The notes: generated by a model not told the origin, from the sequence alone. A DNA stretch of 64,000 nucleotides from Pycnococcus provasolii (GCA_938743325.2 OW568861.1:930001-994000); one strand, 5' to 3'. Positions 1 to 10,192 are shown, counted from the stretch's first letter. Translations and numbers: made by a program.

Positions 1-2
1 AC

Positions 3-1049
3 GCCGGCGCCGTGGGACTGCTCGTGCTCTGCGTGCAGGAGCCGGAGCTCAGCCTGAAGCGCGTCGCCGCTTCGGCGCTCTCGGACGTTGCCAAGCACTC
101 GCCCGAGCTTGCGCAGGCGGTCGTCGACGCCGGCGCCGTCGCCTACCTCGCACCGCTCATCACCAGCCCAGACGCCAAGCTCAAGCGCCAGGTGTGCGCC
201 TGCCTTGGACAGGTGGCGAAGCACTCCGTCGACCTCGCGGAGGTTGTCGTGGAGGCGGAGATCTTCCCCAAGATCCTCACTGTCCTCAAGGATGCCGACC
301 TCGTGGCTCGCAAGCACGCAGCCACGTGCATTCGCGAGGTTGCGAAGCACACACCCGAGCTCGCGCAGCTCGTCGTTTCGAGCGGCGGCGCAGGCGCGCT
401 CGTTACGTACGTGACAGAGTCGCAGGGCAACATGCGCTTGCCCGGAGTCATGGCGCTCGGCTACATCGCAGCATTCTCCGAGACGCTCGCTCTCGCGGTG
501 GTGCGCGACCGCGGCTTGCCACCTCTGTTCCAGGCTCTCACGCTCGAGACGGAGGACCACGTGCGCTCGGCATCCGCGTGGAGCCTTGGCCAGATTGGCA
601 GGCACACGCCGGACCACGCGAAGGCGCTTGCGGACGCCGGCGTGCTGCCGGCACTTGTGGCGGTGCTGAACGAGCCGAAGGCATCCGAGGATCTGCAGAC
701 GAAGTGCAAGCGCGCGCTGAAGGCAATCGTGGAGAAGCTCACGCACACGCCCGCACTCGACGCGCTCGTGCAAGAGCCGCGTCTCCCGGAGGCTGTGGCC
801 AAGCCGGTTCTCGCGCAGCTCGCCAAGGTGCTGCCGAACGACCCATCGGGACGAACGGAGTTCGTCAAGTCGGGAGGCTTCGCGCGCCTGCAGGCTCTCG
901 ACGCGGAGAGTGGAACGAAGTTGAAGGAGTACGTGGACGTGATCAACAGTGCATATCCGGAGGAGATCGTCAAATACTACTCGCCAGATTACAGCAGGAC
1001 CCTGCTGGAAAAGCTGGACGCCATGCAGGAGCAGGCGATGGCGGCATAA
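3..1049 (+). CDS. PF16: PF16/SPAG6 axonemal armadillo-repeat protein (5' partial)
   Basis: C-terminal 348 residues of a protein of about 500 residues; the reading frame is open to the left edge, so the start lies outside the window. Repeated helical pairs such as ALSDVAKHSPELAQAVVDAG and LGQVAKHSVDLAEVVVEAEI are armadillo repeats of the PF16/SPAG6 type, and the end (YPEEIVKYYSPDYS) is also typical of that family. PF16/SPAG6 stabilises the C1 microtubule of the axonemal central pair and is needed for flagellar beating, so the organism very likely makes motile 9+2 flagella. Family identity is from recognition of the repeat sequences; the flagellar role is established for the family. The gene converges on the Sfi1-like gene. 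Confidence 0.93.
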   Translation, partial: AGAVGLLVLCVQEPELSLKRVAASALSDVAKHSPELAQAVVDAGAVAYLAPLITSPDAKLKRQVCACLGQVAKHSVDLAEVVVEAEIFPKILTVLKDADLVARKHAATCIREVAKHTPELAQLVVSSGGAGALVTYVTESQGNMRLPGVMALGYIAAFSETLALAVVRDRGLPPLFQALTLETEDHVRSASAWSLGQIGRHTPDHAKALADAGVLPALVAVLNEPKASEDLQTKCKRALKAIVEKLTHTPALDALVQEPRLPEAVAKPVLAQLAKVLPNDPSGRTEFVKSGGFARLQALDAESGTKLKEYVDVINSAYPEEIVKYYSPDYSRTLLEKLDAMQEQAMAA

Positions 1050-1518
1050 ACACTTTGCACGGCGAACAGACTGGCGCGACGATCGTGGATGGGAATTGTT
1101 TAGGGAGAACGGAAGTGCGCGTCTGGTTGTGGGGCTGTGGAGCCAAAAAAAAAAGTAAGATTGCTCATTCAGTAATGGAATGTGCTTCACTTCACCTTAG
1201 TCAAGCGGTCGTCCATTCACACCATTCACATTCACCGTTCAGCCCATTTAGTGGCGCCACTTGGCGGCGTGTTTTTGTCGTGAGAGCTCCGCTTGGCGCT
1301 TGTTGTCATTGTTGTCGTCGCCACCGCCACCAACTATGCATCAACGCGATGGCTGAAGAGTCACACTTCTCCCCTAACTTACTACTCAACCTGAAGCGTC
1401 TAAAGGAGTTCAATTTGTGGGAAAAGGAGCTGTCTTGCAAGCAAAGCAATCGAGTTATACATGTTACCCGATTTTTCTCGTTAGAAATTTGACACACATC
1501 AAACAACACGCACGCTAT
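1050..1518. other. convergent 3' gap
   Basis: 469 bp between the stops of PF16 and the Sfi1-like gene. It holds an A-run (1146-1154) and one copy of a short dispersed element (1159-1226, listed separately). No other gene is seen. Confidence 0.7.
1159..1226 (-). repeat. dispersed gene-end element, copy A
   Basis: On the minus strand this shares two arms with copies at 26054-26119 and 59075-59137. The left arm contains GTGAATGGACGACCG and the right arm contains CCATTACTGAATGAGC; the middle differs between copies. The inner AATGG and CCATT are inverted relative to each other. All three copies lie just beyond stop codons in convergent gaps. Function unknown. Confidence 0.7.
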
Positions 1519-4500
1519 TCATCGAATTTCCAGCGCACTGTCCGCTCTCGGTGCTGGGGATTCGGATTGGCCTGCTGGAGCCACGCCTAAGCTGCTCTGG
1601 CTGCGCGGGCCGCCGCTATTGATCGACGGCAGCTTGCCTTGCGTCTGGCGTGGGACTTTGAGGAAAGCGGCGTTGGTATTGACTTTCCCAGCTATCAAGT
1701 CAGCACCGATATTCGAGGCGCGGTGTGCCTGTCGGCTGACGCCTTGCGAATCCATCGCATGAGCGTACGCCTGTGCCTTGGAGGCGCCTACACCATCACG
1801 ATTTACGTCAGCTGGAAGCATGGATGGGCCGTCGGCTACCATGGGGCTTATCGAACCACGCTTTTTTCTTTGGAGCATTGGGAGCATATCAGGCTGCATG
1901 TTCACCTTGCTCATGTTCAGCGTGCTCGCGCTCGACATGGTCGCGCGACGAGCTGATCCACGCTGCATGCCGGGCACCTTTTCCACACTCGGGAGCCCGT
2001 CCTCATCTCCCTGCGGTCCTCGAGTATTTTGTGGCATGAAACGGTTCACGCCGGGGCTCGGTTCGGCGGACATTCTAGACGCGCGCCCTTGGGCATAGTA
2101 AGAGCTGTCCTCGGACCGCAGAAGGTAGGATTCCTCCTCCACAATCTCCGCCGCATTGTCGTCAATGCTTCCAAACGCCTCAGCGTCCATCATGTTCACC
2201 TCGTTCGCCAACCATGCATCGCCACCATCGCTGTCTAAAGCTGAAACCCTCTTCTCGAAGCGGCCGCCAGGCTTCATGGCGTTGATGACGCGTTGCACTG
2301 CATGGCGCACCTCCCGGTCATCCTGCACCTTGTTGATGATACCAAAGAGCTTTTGCCGAATGAACTCGAACACGCGAAGTCTGTGGCGTCGTGGCTCCTC
2401 CGTCAGGAAGTCCACCTTATCTGCCATCTCCTCGAACTTATTGCTCATCTCCACCTTCAAGTCTGCCATGGCTGCAAACTCTCGGTGCAAAAGTGTCGCG
2501 CCTCGTGTCACCTCCGACAAGATGTCGAAGCCCTTCTTATCGCGAGCGCTTTCCTCCTGCGAGGACCAATCCTTGAGTCGAATAATCAGGTTGTTCACCT
2601 CTTTTGACTGAACACGAGACTTGTCACGGCTTCGAATTAGCTTGTCTCGCCGCGACTCCTCTTCCAGAAGAATGTTCAGTACCTTCAACAGAGGAATCAG
2701 AATCTCCGCACCGGCAAGCGCCTGCTTTGCCGATCCACCCAACTTCATCTCGTTGAGCTTATCGTTCAGCTTGTTCACCTCCGCCTGCCGCACGTTCTTT
2801 TGCCACGAACGGAACGCCGAGGCCATTTTCTGCTTGGTCATTTTCACGAACACTGCGCGAATCGTCTTCAGATTTGTGACGTACTCGTGCCAGCACGCCC
2901 ACGCCTTGAAAGCGCAGGCGTTCTGCATACGCAGTAGTACCCGCTTCAGCTTGACGGCAGTTTCCTTGTTGCCCTCCACCATCTCGCACCAGCTTTCAAA
3001 GGCGGCAATCAAACCCGAATTTTTCATCCTCGCCGCAATCCTTTGAAGCTTCACGCGCATCTCGATCGACTCCTCAGTCATCTCGCACCATCGGCTCCAT
3101 GCACCCAAGATCTCGCGGTTCCTCATCTTCGCCGCACATCGCTCAAGCATCACGCGCATCTCAACAGCCTCTTCGACCATTTCGCACCAGCGACTCCATG
3201 CACCCAAGATCTCACGGTTCCTCATCTTCGCCGCACACCGCTCAAGCTTCACGCGCATTTCGACCGCTTCCTCAGTCATCTCGCACCAGCGATCGAACGC
3301 CCCTGCAATCGCGCGATTTTTAATCTTGAGCAGAGCGCGAGCTGCTCGCACCTCCGCCTCTTGGGCTTTGCGCTGATCGTCCTCGTCGCCATGCTTTAGA
3401 TACATCACGTGATCTGCCCACGCGTAGTACGTATCCGTCATCGAACGTTTCAGCATTTTATTTAGCGTCCTTCGAATCTTCACTCGCATCTCGATCGCTT
3501 CCTCAGTCATTTCCGCCCATCGCGCGAATGCACCGCTGAGCTCTCGATTTTTCATTTTTGCCGCAACTCTCTGAAGCTTCACGCGCATCTCGACTGCCTC
3601 CTCGGTCATCTCGCACCAGCGGCTCCACGCACCAATGATTGCCGAATTTTTCATCTTTAGTGCAATTCTTTGAAGTTTCACGCGAGTCTCAATTGCCTCC
3701 TCAGTGGCCTCAGCCCACGCGTTGAAGCACATCGACGCACCTCGCATCATCATTTTCATCGCCGCCTTGCGCAGCAAATTACGCATGTTCTCAGCCTCCT
3801 CGACCATATCACACCATGCTGACCACGCACCGGCGTATGCCATGTTCTGAATTCTCTTGACAATCTTTTGGCACTTGAAGCGCATCTCGGCAGCTTCCTC
3901 AGCCATTTCAGCCCAGCGGTCGAAAGCCGAGACGAGTGCGCGATTTTTGAGCTTGAGCAGAGCGCGCTCGGCGCGAATCTCAGCCTCTTTTTCTTTTTGC
4001 TGGTCCTCTTCGTTACCGTGCCTGAGTTCCATCACGTAGTCAGCCCACTCGGTGAACGCGTCCGCCATTCCACGTTTCAGCATTTTGTTGAGCGTCCTTC
4101 GCACCTTGAAACGCTGCTCCCTCGCCTCCTCCACGTGGGATGCCCAGTTGTCAAAGGTACCAGCCACGGCCATGTTTTTGATCCGCATCGCCACCTTGTA
4201 CATCTTGTCTCTCATGTCGTGCTTCTCCTCGATCACCTCCCACCACGTCGCGAACGCGTTGGCAAGTCCTGCGTTCTTGATGCGCATGATCACCTTCTGC
4301 ATTTTTCTCTTGAGATCGAGCGCCTCTTCCACCTGCTCGCACCACGTGTCCCAAGCCATGGCGATGCCGCGATTCTGCATCTTAAGGGCCACGCGCTTCA
4401 GCAGCACCCGCTGATTCTTCATCTCCTCCGTGACAGATGCCCAGTTCTCAAACGCCATCGACACGCCACGCAGCAGCATCTTCATAGCCGCCTTTTTGAG

Positions 4501-5634
4501 CTTTGCTTTCAAGTCCTGCGCCTCCTCTACCATTTCCGCCCATCGGAGGAAGGCTCCAGACGCGGCGGCCATACGCATGCGCTGCGCCGCCTTCTTCATG
4601 AGATTTTTGCGCTCGCGGACCTCCTCGTACACCTCCAGCCAAAGTCCCCACGCCATCGAAAGGCCTCGGTTCTTCATCTTCTTCACCACCGCGCGCAGGC
4701 GCTTGTTGTTCCGGAACTCCTCCTTCCACAGGTTCAACGCCCGCGCAGCTTCGGCCATGAGGAATCTTCTGAGGATGGCAGCGCAGCGCTCCTGCTGCAG
4801 CTTCTCCGCCTCGGCGCCAAGCCTTTGCAGCTCTTCCTCCTTGCGCTTCGCCTCCGCCTCTTGGAACTCAAGCTCAGCTTGCTTGCGCTTGCGCAGGCGC
4901 TCGAGGCGTGCCGCGCAAGCCTCCACCCACGTGTTGTATCCACGTGCCATGGAACTCTTTGACATGCGTTCCCACACAACCTTCAGGCGCATCGTGCGGA
5001 GTGCCTCCAGCTCGCGCTTATCTGACTCCTTCTTATCGCGCTCGGTTCTGCCGAGCTCCGCCATATCCTTCCAGTGGTCGAAGCGGCCCGCGAGACCGCT
5101 CCTCAGACACCTCTTCAGCAGCTGCATCGCACCATTGCTTGCGAGCAACTTGTTGTAGGACGAGTTGGTGTTCTCCAAGACTTCGACCCACTTGTTGAAA
5201 GCCTTGGCAAGGTTGCGCAAGGCGAATCGCTTAATAATTTGCTGTATGCGCTTGTACGAAGTCACCGCAGCGACTGCATCCGCGACACGCGCCGCAGCAT
5301 CGTTTACGAGCTCTCTGGCTGCCGGTAGCGCAGCTCGTGTGATGTTGTCGAGGTGATTTTGCGCGTCAAGCAGCTTGTCTGGCTTGAGCATCGGTCTTAG
5401 CTCCTTCGCGGAGTCTCTCACGCTCTGTTTGAATGCCGCCTCACACGTGCCAAGTCCTGCGGCAAGCGCCCTCTGCGCCTCCAGGAGTCCTTCGACAACG
5501 CTTTCGATGAAGTCCACCTCCTCGCCGTCCCCGGAGCTTCCATCATTTCCCGCATTCTTGGATACGGAGTCAGGCAGGCGCGAGTACGTCTTCCCCGACG
5601 CGAGCTGCGGCGTGCCATATAGGGCCGCGTCCAT
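1519..5634 (-). CDS. Sfi1-like centrin/calmodulin-binding repeat protein
   Basis: 1371 residues from the ATG at 5634. The frame stays open upstream to 6102, but that part is short-repeat, UTR-like sequence without an earlier convincing start. Residues about 130-950 hold 23 repeats of about 33 residues, each a helix with a conserved Trp (for example GAWSRWCEMTEEAVEMRVK). This resembles the centrin-binding helix repeats of Sfi1, which forms filaments at centrosomes and basal bodies. A block of about six repeats is itself duplicated (around 3314 and 3941, offset 627 bp), and one neighbouring repeat pair near 3080-3270 is almost identical. The C-terminal 400 residues are acidic/polar with no domain I recognise. 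Centrin binding is inferred, not shown; another calmodulin-binding filament protein is possible. Confidence 0.75.
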   Translation of the reverse strand: MDAALYGTPQLASGKTYSRLPDSVSKNAGNDGSSGDGEEVDFIESVVEGLLEAQRALAAGLGTCEAAFKQSVRDSAKELRPMLKPDKLLDAQNHLDNITRAALPAARELVNDAAARVADAVAAVTSYKRIQQIIKRFALRNLAKAFNKWVEVLENTNSSYNKLLASNGAMQLLKRCLRSGLAGRFDHWKDMAELGRTERDKKESDKRELEALRTMRLKVVWERMSKSSMARGYNTWVEACAARLERLRKRKQAELEFQEAEAKRKEEELQRLGAEAEKLQQERCAAILRRFLMAEAARALNLWKEEFRNNKRLRAVVKKMKNRGLSMAWGLWLEVYEEVRERKNLMKKAAQRMRMAAASGAFLRWAEMVEEAQDLKAKLKKAAMKMLLRGVSMAFENWASVTEEMKNQRVLLKRVALKMQNRGIAMAWDTWCEQVEEALDLKRKMQKVIMRIKNAGLANAFATWWEVIEEKHDMRDKMYKVAMRIKNMAVAGTFDNWASHVEEAREQRFKVRRTLNKMLKRGMADAFTEWADYVMELRHGNEEDQQKEKEAEIRAERALLKLKNRALVSAFDRWAEMAEEAAEMRFKCQKIVKRIQNMAYAGAWSAWCDMVEEAENMRNLLRKAAMKMMMRGASMCFNAWAEATEEAIETRVKLQRIALKMKNSAIIGAWSRWCEMTEEAVEMRVKLQRVAAKMKNRELSGAFARWAEMTEEAIEMRVKIRRTLNKMLKRSMTDTYYAWADHVMYLKHGDEDDQRKAQEAEVRAARALLKIKNRAIAGAFDRWCEMTEEAVEMRVKLERCAAKMRNREILGAWSRWCEMVEEAVEMRVMLERCAAKMRNREILGAWSRWCEMTEESIEMRVKLQRIAARMKNSGLIAAFESWCEMVEGNKETAVKLKRVLLRMQNACAFKAWACWHEYVTNLKTIRAVFVKMTKQKMASAFRSWQKNVRQAEVNKLNDKLNEMKLGGSAKQALAGAEILIPLLKVLNILLEEESRRDKLIRSRDKSRVQSKEVNNLIIRLKDWSSQEESARDKKGFDILSEVTRGATLLHREFAAMADLKVEMSNKFEEMADKVDFLTEEPRRHRLRVFEFIRQKLFGIINKVQDDREVRHAVQRVINAMKPGGRFEKRVSALDSDGGDAWLANEVNMMDAEAFGSIDDNAAEIVEEESYLLRSEDSSYYAQGRASRMSAEPSPGVNRFMPQNTRGPQGDEDGLPSVEKVPGMQRGSARRATMSSASTLNMSKVNMQPDMLPMLQRKKRGSISPMVADGPSMLPADVNRDGVGASKAQAYAHAMDSQGVSRQAHRASNIGADLIAGKVNTNAAFLKVPRQTQGKLPSINSGGPRSQSSLGVAPAGQSESPAPRADSALEIR

Positions 5635-6479
5635 GCCGTCACGCCGAGGACACCGAGGACACCAGCACAGCCGAGGCGAGACCAATCGATGAAGGACGCC
5701 AGCCGGGTGAGCCGGGTGATGATGGCGTTGATGGCTGGGGAAGGGGAAGGCCCTGGAAACTGGACGGGTATCGACTCCCTTCGTCGACGACCGCCGTGCG
5801 ACTCCAGTAGTACGACTTCGCCTCTTCCTGTACATTACCTGTACCGTAGGAAGTACGCCTTCGCCTTCGCCTTCGCCTTGCAGCCTTGCATCCTTCGCCT
5901 TGCAGCCTGATTCTCCTGATGCATGATGCATGATGCCTGATGCCTGCCGGCCTCCTTGCATGCCGGCCTCCTTGCATGCCTGCCTGGCACTGGCAGTCCT
6001 CGTAACCTGTCCTCGTGGTTCTTTTCGACTACCACGCTGGTCGCGCCCAAGGCTGCAAGGTGCTGAAGCCGGGTAAGTAGTTCTTTTAATGAGGAAAGCC
6101 AATACGGGAATCCATCAGGTATTCAGGTGGGTGGATTAGCGATGAACTCACGGATCCCTGATCATTCACTGATGGGCAAGGTGCGATGGCTCTCATGACG
6201 ATGCGAGGATCGGGACGGCGAACCTGTAGCGACGTTTTACATAGAACTACTGTATGTCTTTATGGCGAGGCGTATTCTTACGACGTGGACACGATGTGGA
6301 CTCCGACGGTCCGACCACAGTCCACAGGCACTACTCTTATGGTAAAGTTTAGCTAGGCCTGCACGTCGGTGCCTCCTTGTGTGCGGCTACGATAGTTCGG
6401 GGTTGGGAGGTTTCACACACACAGCAGGGATTCGTGTTCCGTTACAGTAGTACCTGACCATTATTAGGAGCGATGTTCA
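5635..6479. promoter_or_regulatory. 5' region of Sfi1-like gene
   Basis: 845 bp between the Sfi1-like start and the GT90 stop. The part near the start (5855-5990) is built of short direct repeats: CTTCGC runs, TGATGCATGATGCC, and CTTGCATGCCGGCCTC twice. The rest shows no gene. No telomere-like motif is seen here. Confidence 0.5.
5855..5992. repeat. short direct repeats upstream of Sfi1-like gene
   Basis: Runs of CTTCGC, then TGATGCA copies, then CTTGCATGCCGGCCTC copies. They keep a reading frame open upstream of the chosen start, which is why that extension was not accepted as coding. Confidence 0.6.
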
Positions 6480-7838
6480 TCAGCTTGGTCGTGGCGGACG
6501 AAACATCTCGCAGTCGTGAATCGCCGCAGCCATAAGCTCTCCAGTGGTCCGACGGAAGTCGTCTCGGTTGATGGAGATCGCAACCTCCTGTCCAGCTTTG
6601 GCGATGCGCTCGGCGTCGGTGGGATGGTCATTCGCCCACTCGTATTGAGCGTGCAGGTCGCTCAAGTCGGACTTGACAGGTATGTAGTGCACATGGGGAC
6701 GTAATAGCTTGTGAAACCAGTTGTACTTGTCGCTGTCGACCTTGAAGGTGAGCGACCCGAGGGCCATCTTCCATCGCAAAGCACTCCACGTCGTACCGTC
6801 GACGCCGCCGATGTCAAGCAAGTACCGGTACTTGCCAAACGTATCATGTCCTTGCCTGTCACTCGTCGCGTTAAGCCAACCAAGATTCGCCGGATCTGCT
6901 CCCATATCGAAGATGGCCTTTCGAGTCCCTGGAATGCGAAGTTCCACGGGACGTAAAGTTCCACGGTAGAAAACCTGCGGTCGACGCTGAAGGAATACCG
7001 GCATTGTTTTGCGTGTCTTTATGGCCTTGGGACCGTTTGCAAGTCCGTCGCTAAATCCGCTCACCTCGAACGGATTGGGTACAAGGCGCAGGCATGCGCT
7101 GTCTGTACGCCCGATAGGCATTTGCATCACAAACGTAGGCGTCGCGGGCTCCAGTCCGTCCGTGTTATTATTCCATAGCCATTTCACAACGTCAGTCATG
7201 ATCACGCGTGCCTTACTTCGAACGTCACGTTCCGGTGGATCCAAGGTGCGGATGACATCCTTGTATGCGTGGGTCCATTTCTCGTGGGATTGTTCGTTGA
7301 GCTTGTTCATGCCGCCGATGTGGACCATGGTCCACTGATTGGAATTCCACGCAAACTCGAGTCGTCCAACATCGAAGTTCTCGATGATTTGATCGAACAC
7401 TGTGCCTTGATGAGTGTTCACAGTCTCGGTCTGCACCATGTTCTTCTGATTCTCAGACTCCAACGCCGACACCTTCATCTCCAGCTCGTACTTGGCCTTG
7501 GCGCTCTCCGCCGCAAAGTCCATGAAGCGCTTCTTCTTGTCGTGCGAATCCAGCGCCAGCGCGTCCGCAGTCTCTGTGCCGTCTTTTGTGGTGCGACGGA
7601 ATCTGGTCATTGTTGTTCCTCCTAGCTCGAGCTGTACGTTGGTGTGAGCATCAGTCTGAGCATCCTCATCATGATGATAATTGTTGCTGTGTTGTTGACT
7701 ACTACCTTTGATGAGAGATGCTGAGTGACCACCCCCAAACCACATTGGGAGGCAAATCACCAGAAACGTGGATATGACGAGGTGAAACATGATCAGGGAA
7801 ACGACGAGCCAGCGCACAAATGAACGGGTGGTGACCAT
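6480..7838 (-). CDS. GT90/CAP10-family glycosyltransferase, type II membrane protein
   Basis: 452 residues from ATG at 7838. An N-terminal hydrophobic segment (about residues 10-34) after a short basic tail predicts a type II Golgi/ER protein, followed by a variable stem to about residue 130. The C-terminal half carries CAP10/POGLUT features: FYRGTLRP, then KYRYLLDIGGVDGTTW, then LLRPHVHYIPVKSDLSDL, then an EWANDHP...IAKAGQE stretch. GT90 enzymes transfer xylose or glucose to proteins or glycans in the secretory pathway; the acceptor here cannot be told. Length and motif order are normal for a single-domain GT90. Its 5' side faces the LTR element. Confidence 0.85.
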   Translation of the reverse strand: MVTTRSFVRWLVVSLIMFHLVISTFLVICLPMWFGGGHSASLIKGSSQQHSNNYHHDEDAQTDAHTNVQLELGGTTMTRFRRTTKDGTETADALALDSHDKKKRFMDFAAESAKAKYELEMKVSALESENQKNMVQTETVNTHQGTVFDQIIENFDVGRLEFAWNSNQWTMVHIGGMNKLNEQSHEKWTHAYKDVIRTLDPPERDVRSKARVIMTDVVKWLWNNNTDGLEPATPTFVMQMPIGRTDSACLRLVPNPFEVSGFSDGLANGPKAIKTRKTMPVFLQRRPQVFYRGTLRPVELRIPGTRKAIFDMGADPANLGWLNATSDRQGHDTFGKYRYLLDIGGVDGTTWSALRWKMALGSLTFKVDSDKYNWFHKLLRPHVHYIPVKSDLSDLHAQYEWANDHPTDAERIAKAGQEVAISINRDDFRRTTGELMAAAIHDCEMFRPPRPS

Positions 7839-8145
7839 ACACTTTTAAATGAACCAACAACAAGCGAGAACACCAACCACGAACGACACGTACGTGAGAA
7901 CTGAGAACGACACGTACACACGAGTCAGTCAGTGAATGTGTCAGACAGCAATGAAGAGCACGCGAGACCCTGTTGTGACAGGAGCGTCACGTCACACAAT
8001 AATGAAATGCATGCGGACAATAATCATGAGCTAGTGTTATTTATCCTCGGACACAGTCACACAGATACATACCGTGGATGACAGACCGCTTCACGGAAAA
8101 AGAAACAAACCCCGAAAATTCTCGGAACCCCGAATTCTCGGAACC
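7839..8145. promoter_or_regulatory. 5' region of GT90 gene
   Basis: 307 bp between the GT90 start and the copia LTR. It contains a local direct repeat of GAACGACACGTAC (7883-7920). The last bases (8141-8145, GAACC) are the target site copied by the element. Confidence 0.5.
8141..8145. repeat. target-site duplication, left copy
   Basis: GAACC directly before the first LTR; the same 5 bases follow the second LTR. Confidence 0.85.
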
Positions 8146-8316
8146 TGTGAGGGGATCCCTGTACGGGATTCCTACCGGTGATTTGAATGATTAGCCCGCG
8201 GCGTAACAAGTCTAGAACCTGATGTGAAAACGTCTTGAGTTACGACGCGGAGGCGCGATGCAGCACGCATGTAAGGCACGCGCTCTTGTAACGATCATTC
8301 TCGAGTAAACATTACA
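8146..8316 (+). repeat. 5' LTR of copia element
   Basis: 171 bp, TG...CA ends, same as 9775-9945. Confidence 0.93.
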
Positions 8317-8559
8317 TGGAACCTGACAGGTCTTAGAACAGGACTTGCTAACCCGGTACTCGCGAGCCGTAAGCAGCAGTAGTCCGTAGACACGCTAGCG
8401 CACGGTGCGCACTTCGCGCCACAAGCAACGCTCAACTCGAGAACGGCAGACACGACGCACAGTCGGTCGACCGGAGTGACGTTTGCAGCGCGAAACAAAC
8501 AAAAAATCACCCCCCCCCCCCCCACCCTCCCGCAGACACACGTCGAAACGCCGGCGCTG

Positions 8560-9240
8560 TGCTCAGTCCACCTCGAGGGCACCGAACACCCATGCGATGA
8601 CGACGTTGCAATCGTGCAGGCGGTCGCAGGGTCGCTGCAATACCTACGACGACCAGACATTGCATACGCGCTCAGGCAAGTATGCTGGCTCATGTCCAAA
8701 GCATCACCGAGCGTCGTCCAAGCAGCAGCACGTGTCCTCCAGTACGTTCGTGACACAGGCGAATACGTCAACCGCTTTCACGAAGACGAGGCTGACGGGA
8801 TCCTTCGAGTATACGTGGATACCAGCCACGGCGAACGCACTGTCTCCAGCATGCTGTCCTTCCTCAACGGGGGAGTCATCGACTATGACGTCGCGCGTAT
8901 CAAGCAATGCGACAGCAGCTCGACTGGAGAGCTGGGAGGGCTTGTCAAGCACCTCAAGCGCATCGAGTGCACGCGGAACTTCCTCAGCGAGATTCGCCAT
9001 CCGCAGCCTGGGCCCACACCAGTCTACCTAGACTCGCAGGCACTCATACAAGCCATCACGAAGGACGGACCTCACGGCTTGATGAAGCACGAGGCGAAGT
9101 GGATCGTTCGCGCTCGCGAATCCGTCACGCGCGGCATCATCGAGCCGCAGCTGATACCACGTCACGAGAATCTCGCGGACCCGGGCACAGCGACACGAGG
9201 ACCCACGGACTTCATCCCGATGCGAGACGCGACACTGTCC
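8560..9240 (+). pseudogene. copia RT tail and RNase H remnant
   Basis: Translated sequence contains YLRRPDIAYALRQV (the copia pattern after the RT domain), a YVDTSHGER stretch, a QCDSSSTGELGGL segment and the VYLDSQALIQ motif, which are hallmarks of Ty1/copia RNase H. It is a remnant inside the LTR element, not a host gene. Confidence 0.85.
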
Positions 9241-9774
9241 TCTCATCAGCACGCGCTAACCACGCAGGAAATCGCGCACAGGGAAGCATACCCGCACGTC
9301 CGCGAAGCCCGCGCGAACATCGCATCTAAACGCGTTGCAGCAGCCGCAACCCAACACCGGCAGCAGCAGCAACAGCAACAGCAGCAGCGAGGCACGACAA
9401 TCCCATCGCCAGAGTGGAAAACACGACCCGACCCAGGTACGCACGACACGTCCGAATCGAACAAAACACGATGGGACGTCCCGGAATACACCCCGCCGAC
9501 AGCAGATTTTTCCCCGGCACGAGGCATCCTGCAAAACCACAATTCGGGGTTACCACCATCTCGCCGCGACGACGCAACAGCTCGCCCCCCCTCCGCGGCA
9601 CAAACAGCCACGCAACAAGCGACGCGTGAGAGGGCTCAGCAACCCGCTGGACTCTAGCCACGTGACCGTGGCAGGCGTGGCAGGGCCGACGCCGACCCGA
9701 GCACTGCGCTCGGCAAGACAGAGAGAGAGTGAACGCGACGCGCGCAACAACACGCGGCGCGGTTCAGGGGGGTG

Positions 9775-9945
9775 TGTGAGGGGATCCCTGTACGGGATTC
9801 CTACCGGTGATTTGAATGATTAGCCCGCGGCGTAACAAGTCTAGAACCTGATGTGAAAACGTCTTGAGTTACGACGCGGAGGCGCGATGCAGCACGCATG
9901 TAAGGCACGCGCTCTTGTAACGATCATTCTCGAGTAAACATTACA
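9775..9945 (+). repeat. 3' LTR of copia element
   Basis: 171 bp, apparently identical to 8146-8316; preceded by a G-run that may be the polypurine tract. Confidence 0.93.
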
Positions 9946-9950
9946 GAACC
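9946..9950. repeat. target-site duplication, right copy
   Basis: GAACC directly after the second LTR, matching 8141-8145. Confidence 0.85.
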
Positions 9951-9970
9951 CACAGAGTCACAGAACGGCC

Positions 9971-9981
9971 AAACCCCTAAT
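9971..9981 (+). promoter_or_regulatory. telo-box-like motif upstream of WDHD1
   Basis: AAACCCCTAAT, 211 bp before the WDHD1 ATG. The same 11-mer occurs at 51531 and 52539. It resembles the plant telo-box AAACCCTAA with one extra C. Confidence 0.5.
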
Positions 9982-10192
9982 CGGATGGATCTCTGTTTCC
10001 ATGGCTCTCATCCAAGCCCGGATCCCCTTCCTACAAGGAAAACTGTCCAGAGCCTGCTTTCACCGGCGCCCTGCAATTCCCGCCCCCCCCAGCTGGCTGT
10101 CCGGCATTTAATTGCGATTCAAAATCTGCCCAAAGTGTTTCTTTCCGCTTTATTAACTTGTCACTTGTGTGTTCATTCCCTGTAGACAAAGT

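Larger units (their letters stand above)
8146..9945 (+). mobile_element. Ty1/copia LTR element, short and incomplete, very young
   Basis: Two 171-bp LTRs (8146-8316 and 9775-9945) start TG and end CA and match at every base I compared. Flanking GAACC (8141-8145 and 9946-9950) is a 5-bp target-site duplication. A primer-binding-site-like TGG follows the first LTR, and a G-rich polypurine stretch precedes the second. The internal 1.46 kb keeps only the tail of a copia reverse transcriptase with its RNase H region and a Gln-rich, low-complexity end. Gag, protease and integrase are not seen, so it is broken (at least one large loss) and would depend on a complete relative. Identical LTRs indicate a very recent insertion. 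Confidence 0.93.

Noticed and set aside
194-1492. 432-codon frame overlapping PF16
   Set aside because: Out of frame with the clear ARM-repeat protein and very Arg/Ala-rich, as expected for a GC-rich shadow frame.
3868-4962. 364-codon plus-strand frame opposite the Sfi1-like gene
   Set aside because: Shadow of the repeat array; His/Leu-rich product with no known domain.
5635-6102. N-terminal extension of the Sfi1-like protein
   Set aside because: Starts at a TTG, consists of short DNA repeats and lacks the protein's composition; the ATG at 5634 is better.
9246-9661. Minus-strand frames in the copia element (Cys/Val-rich)
   Set aside because: Shadows of a CAG/CAA-rich stretch in the element.
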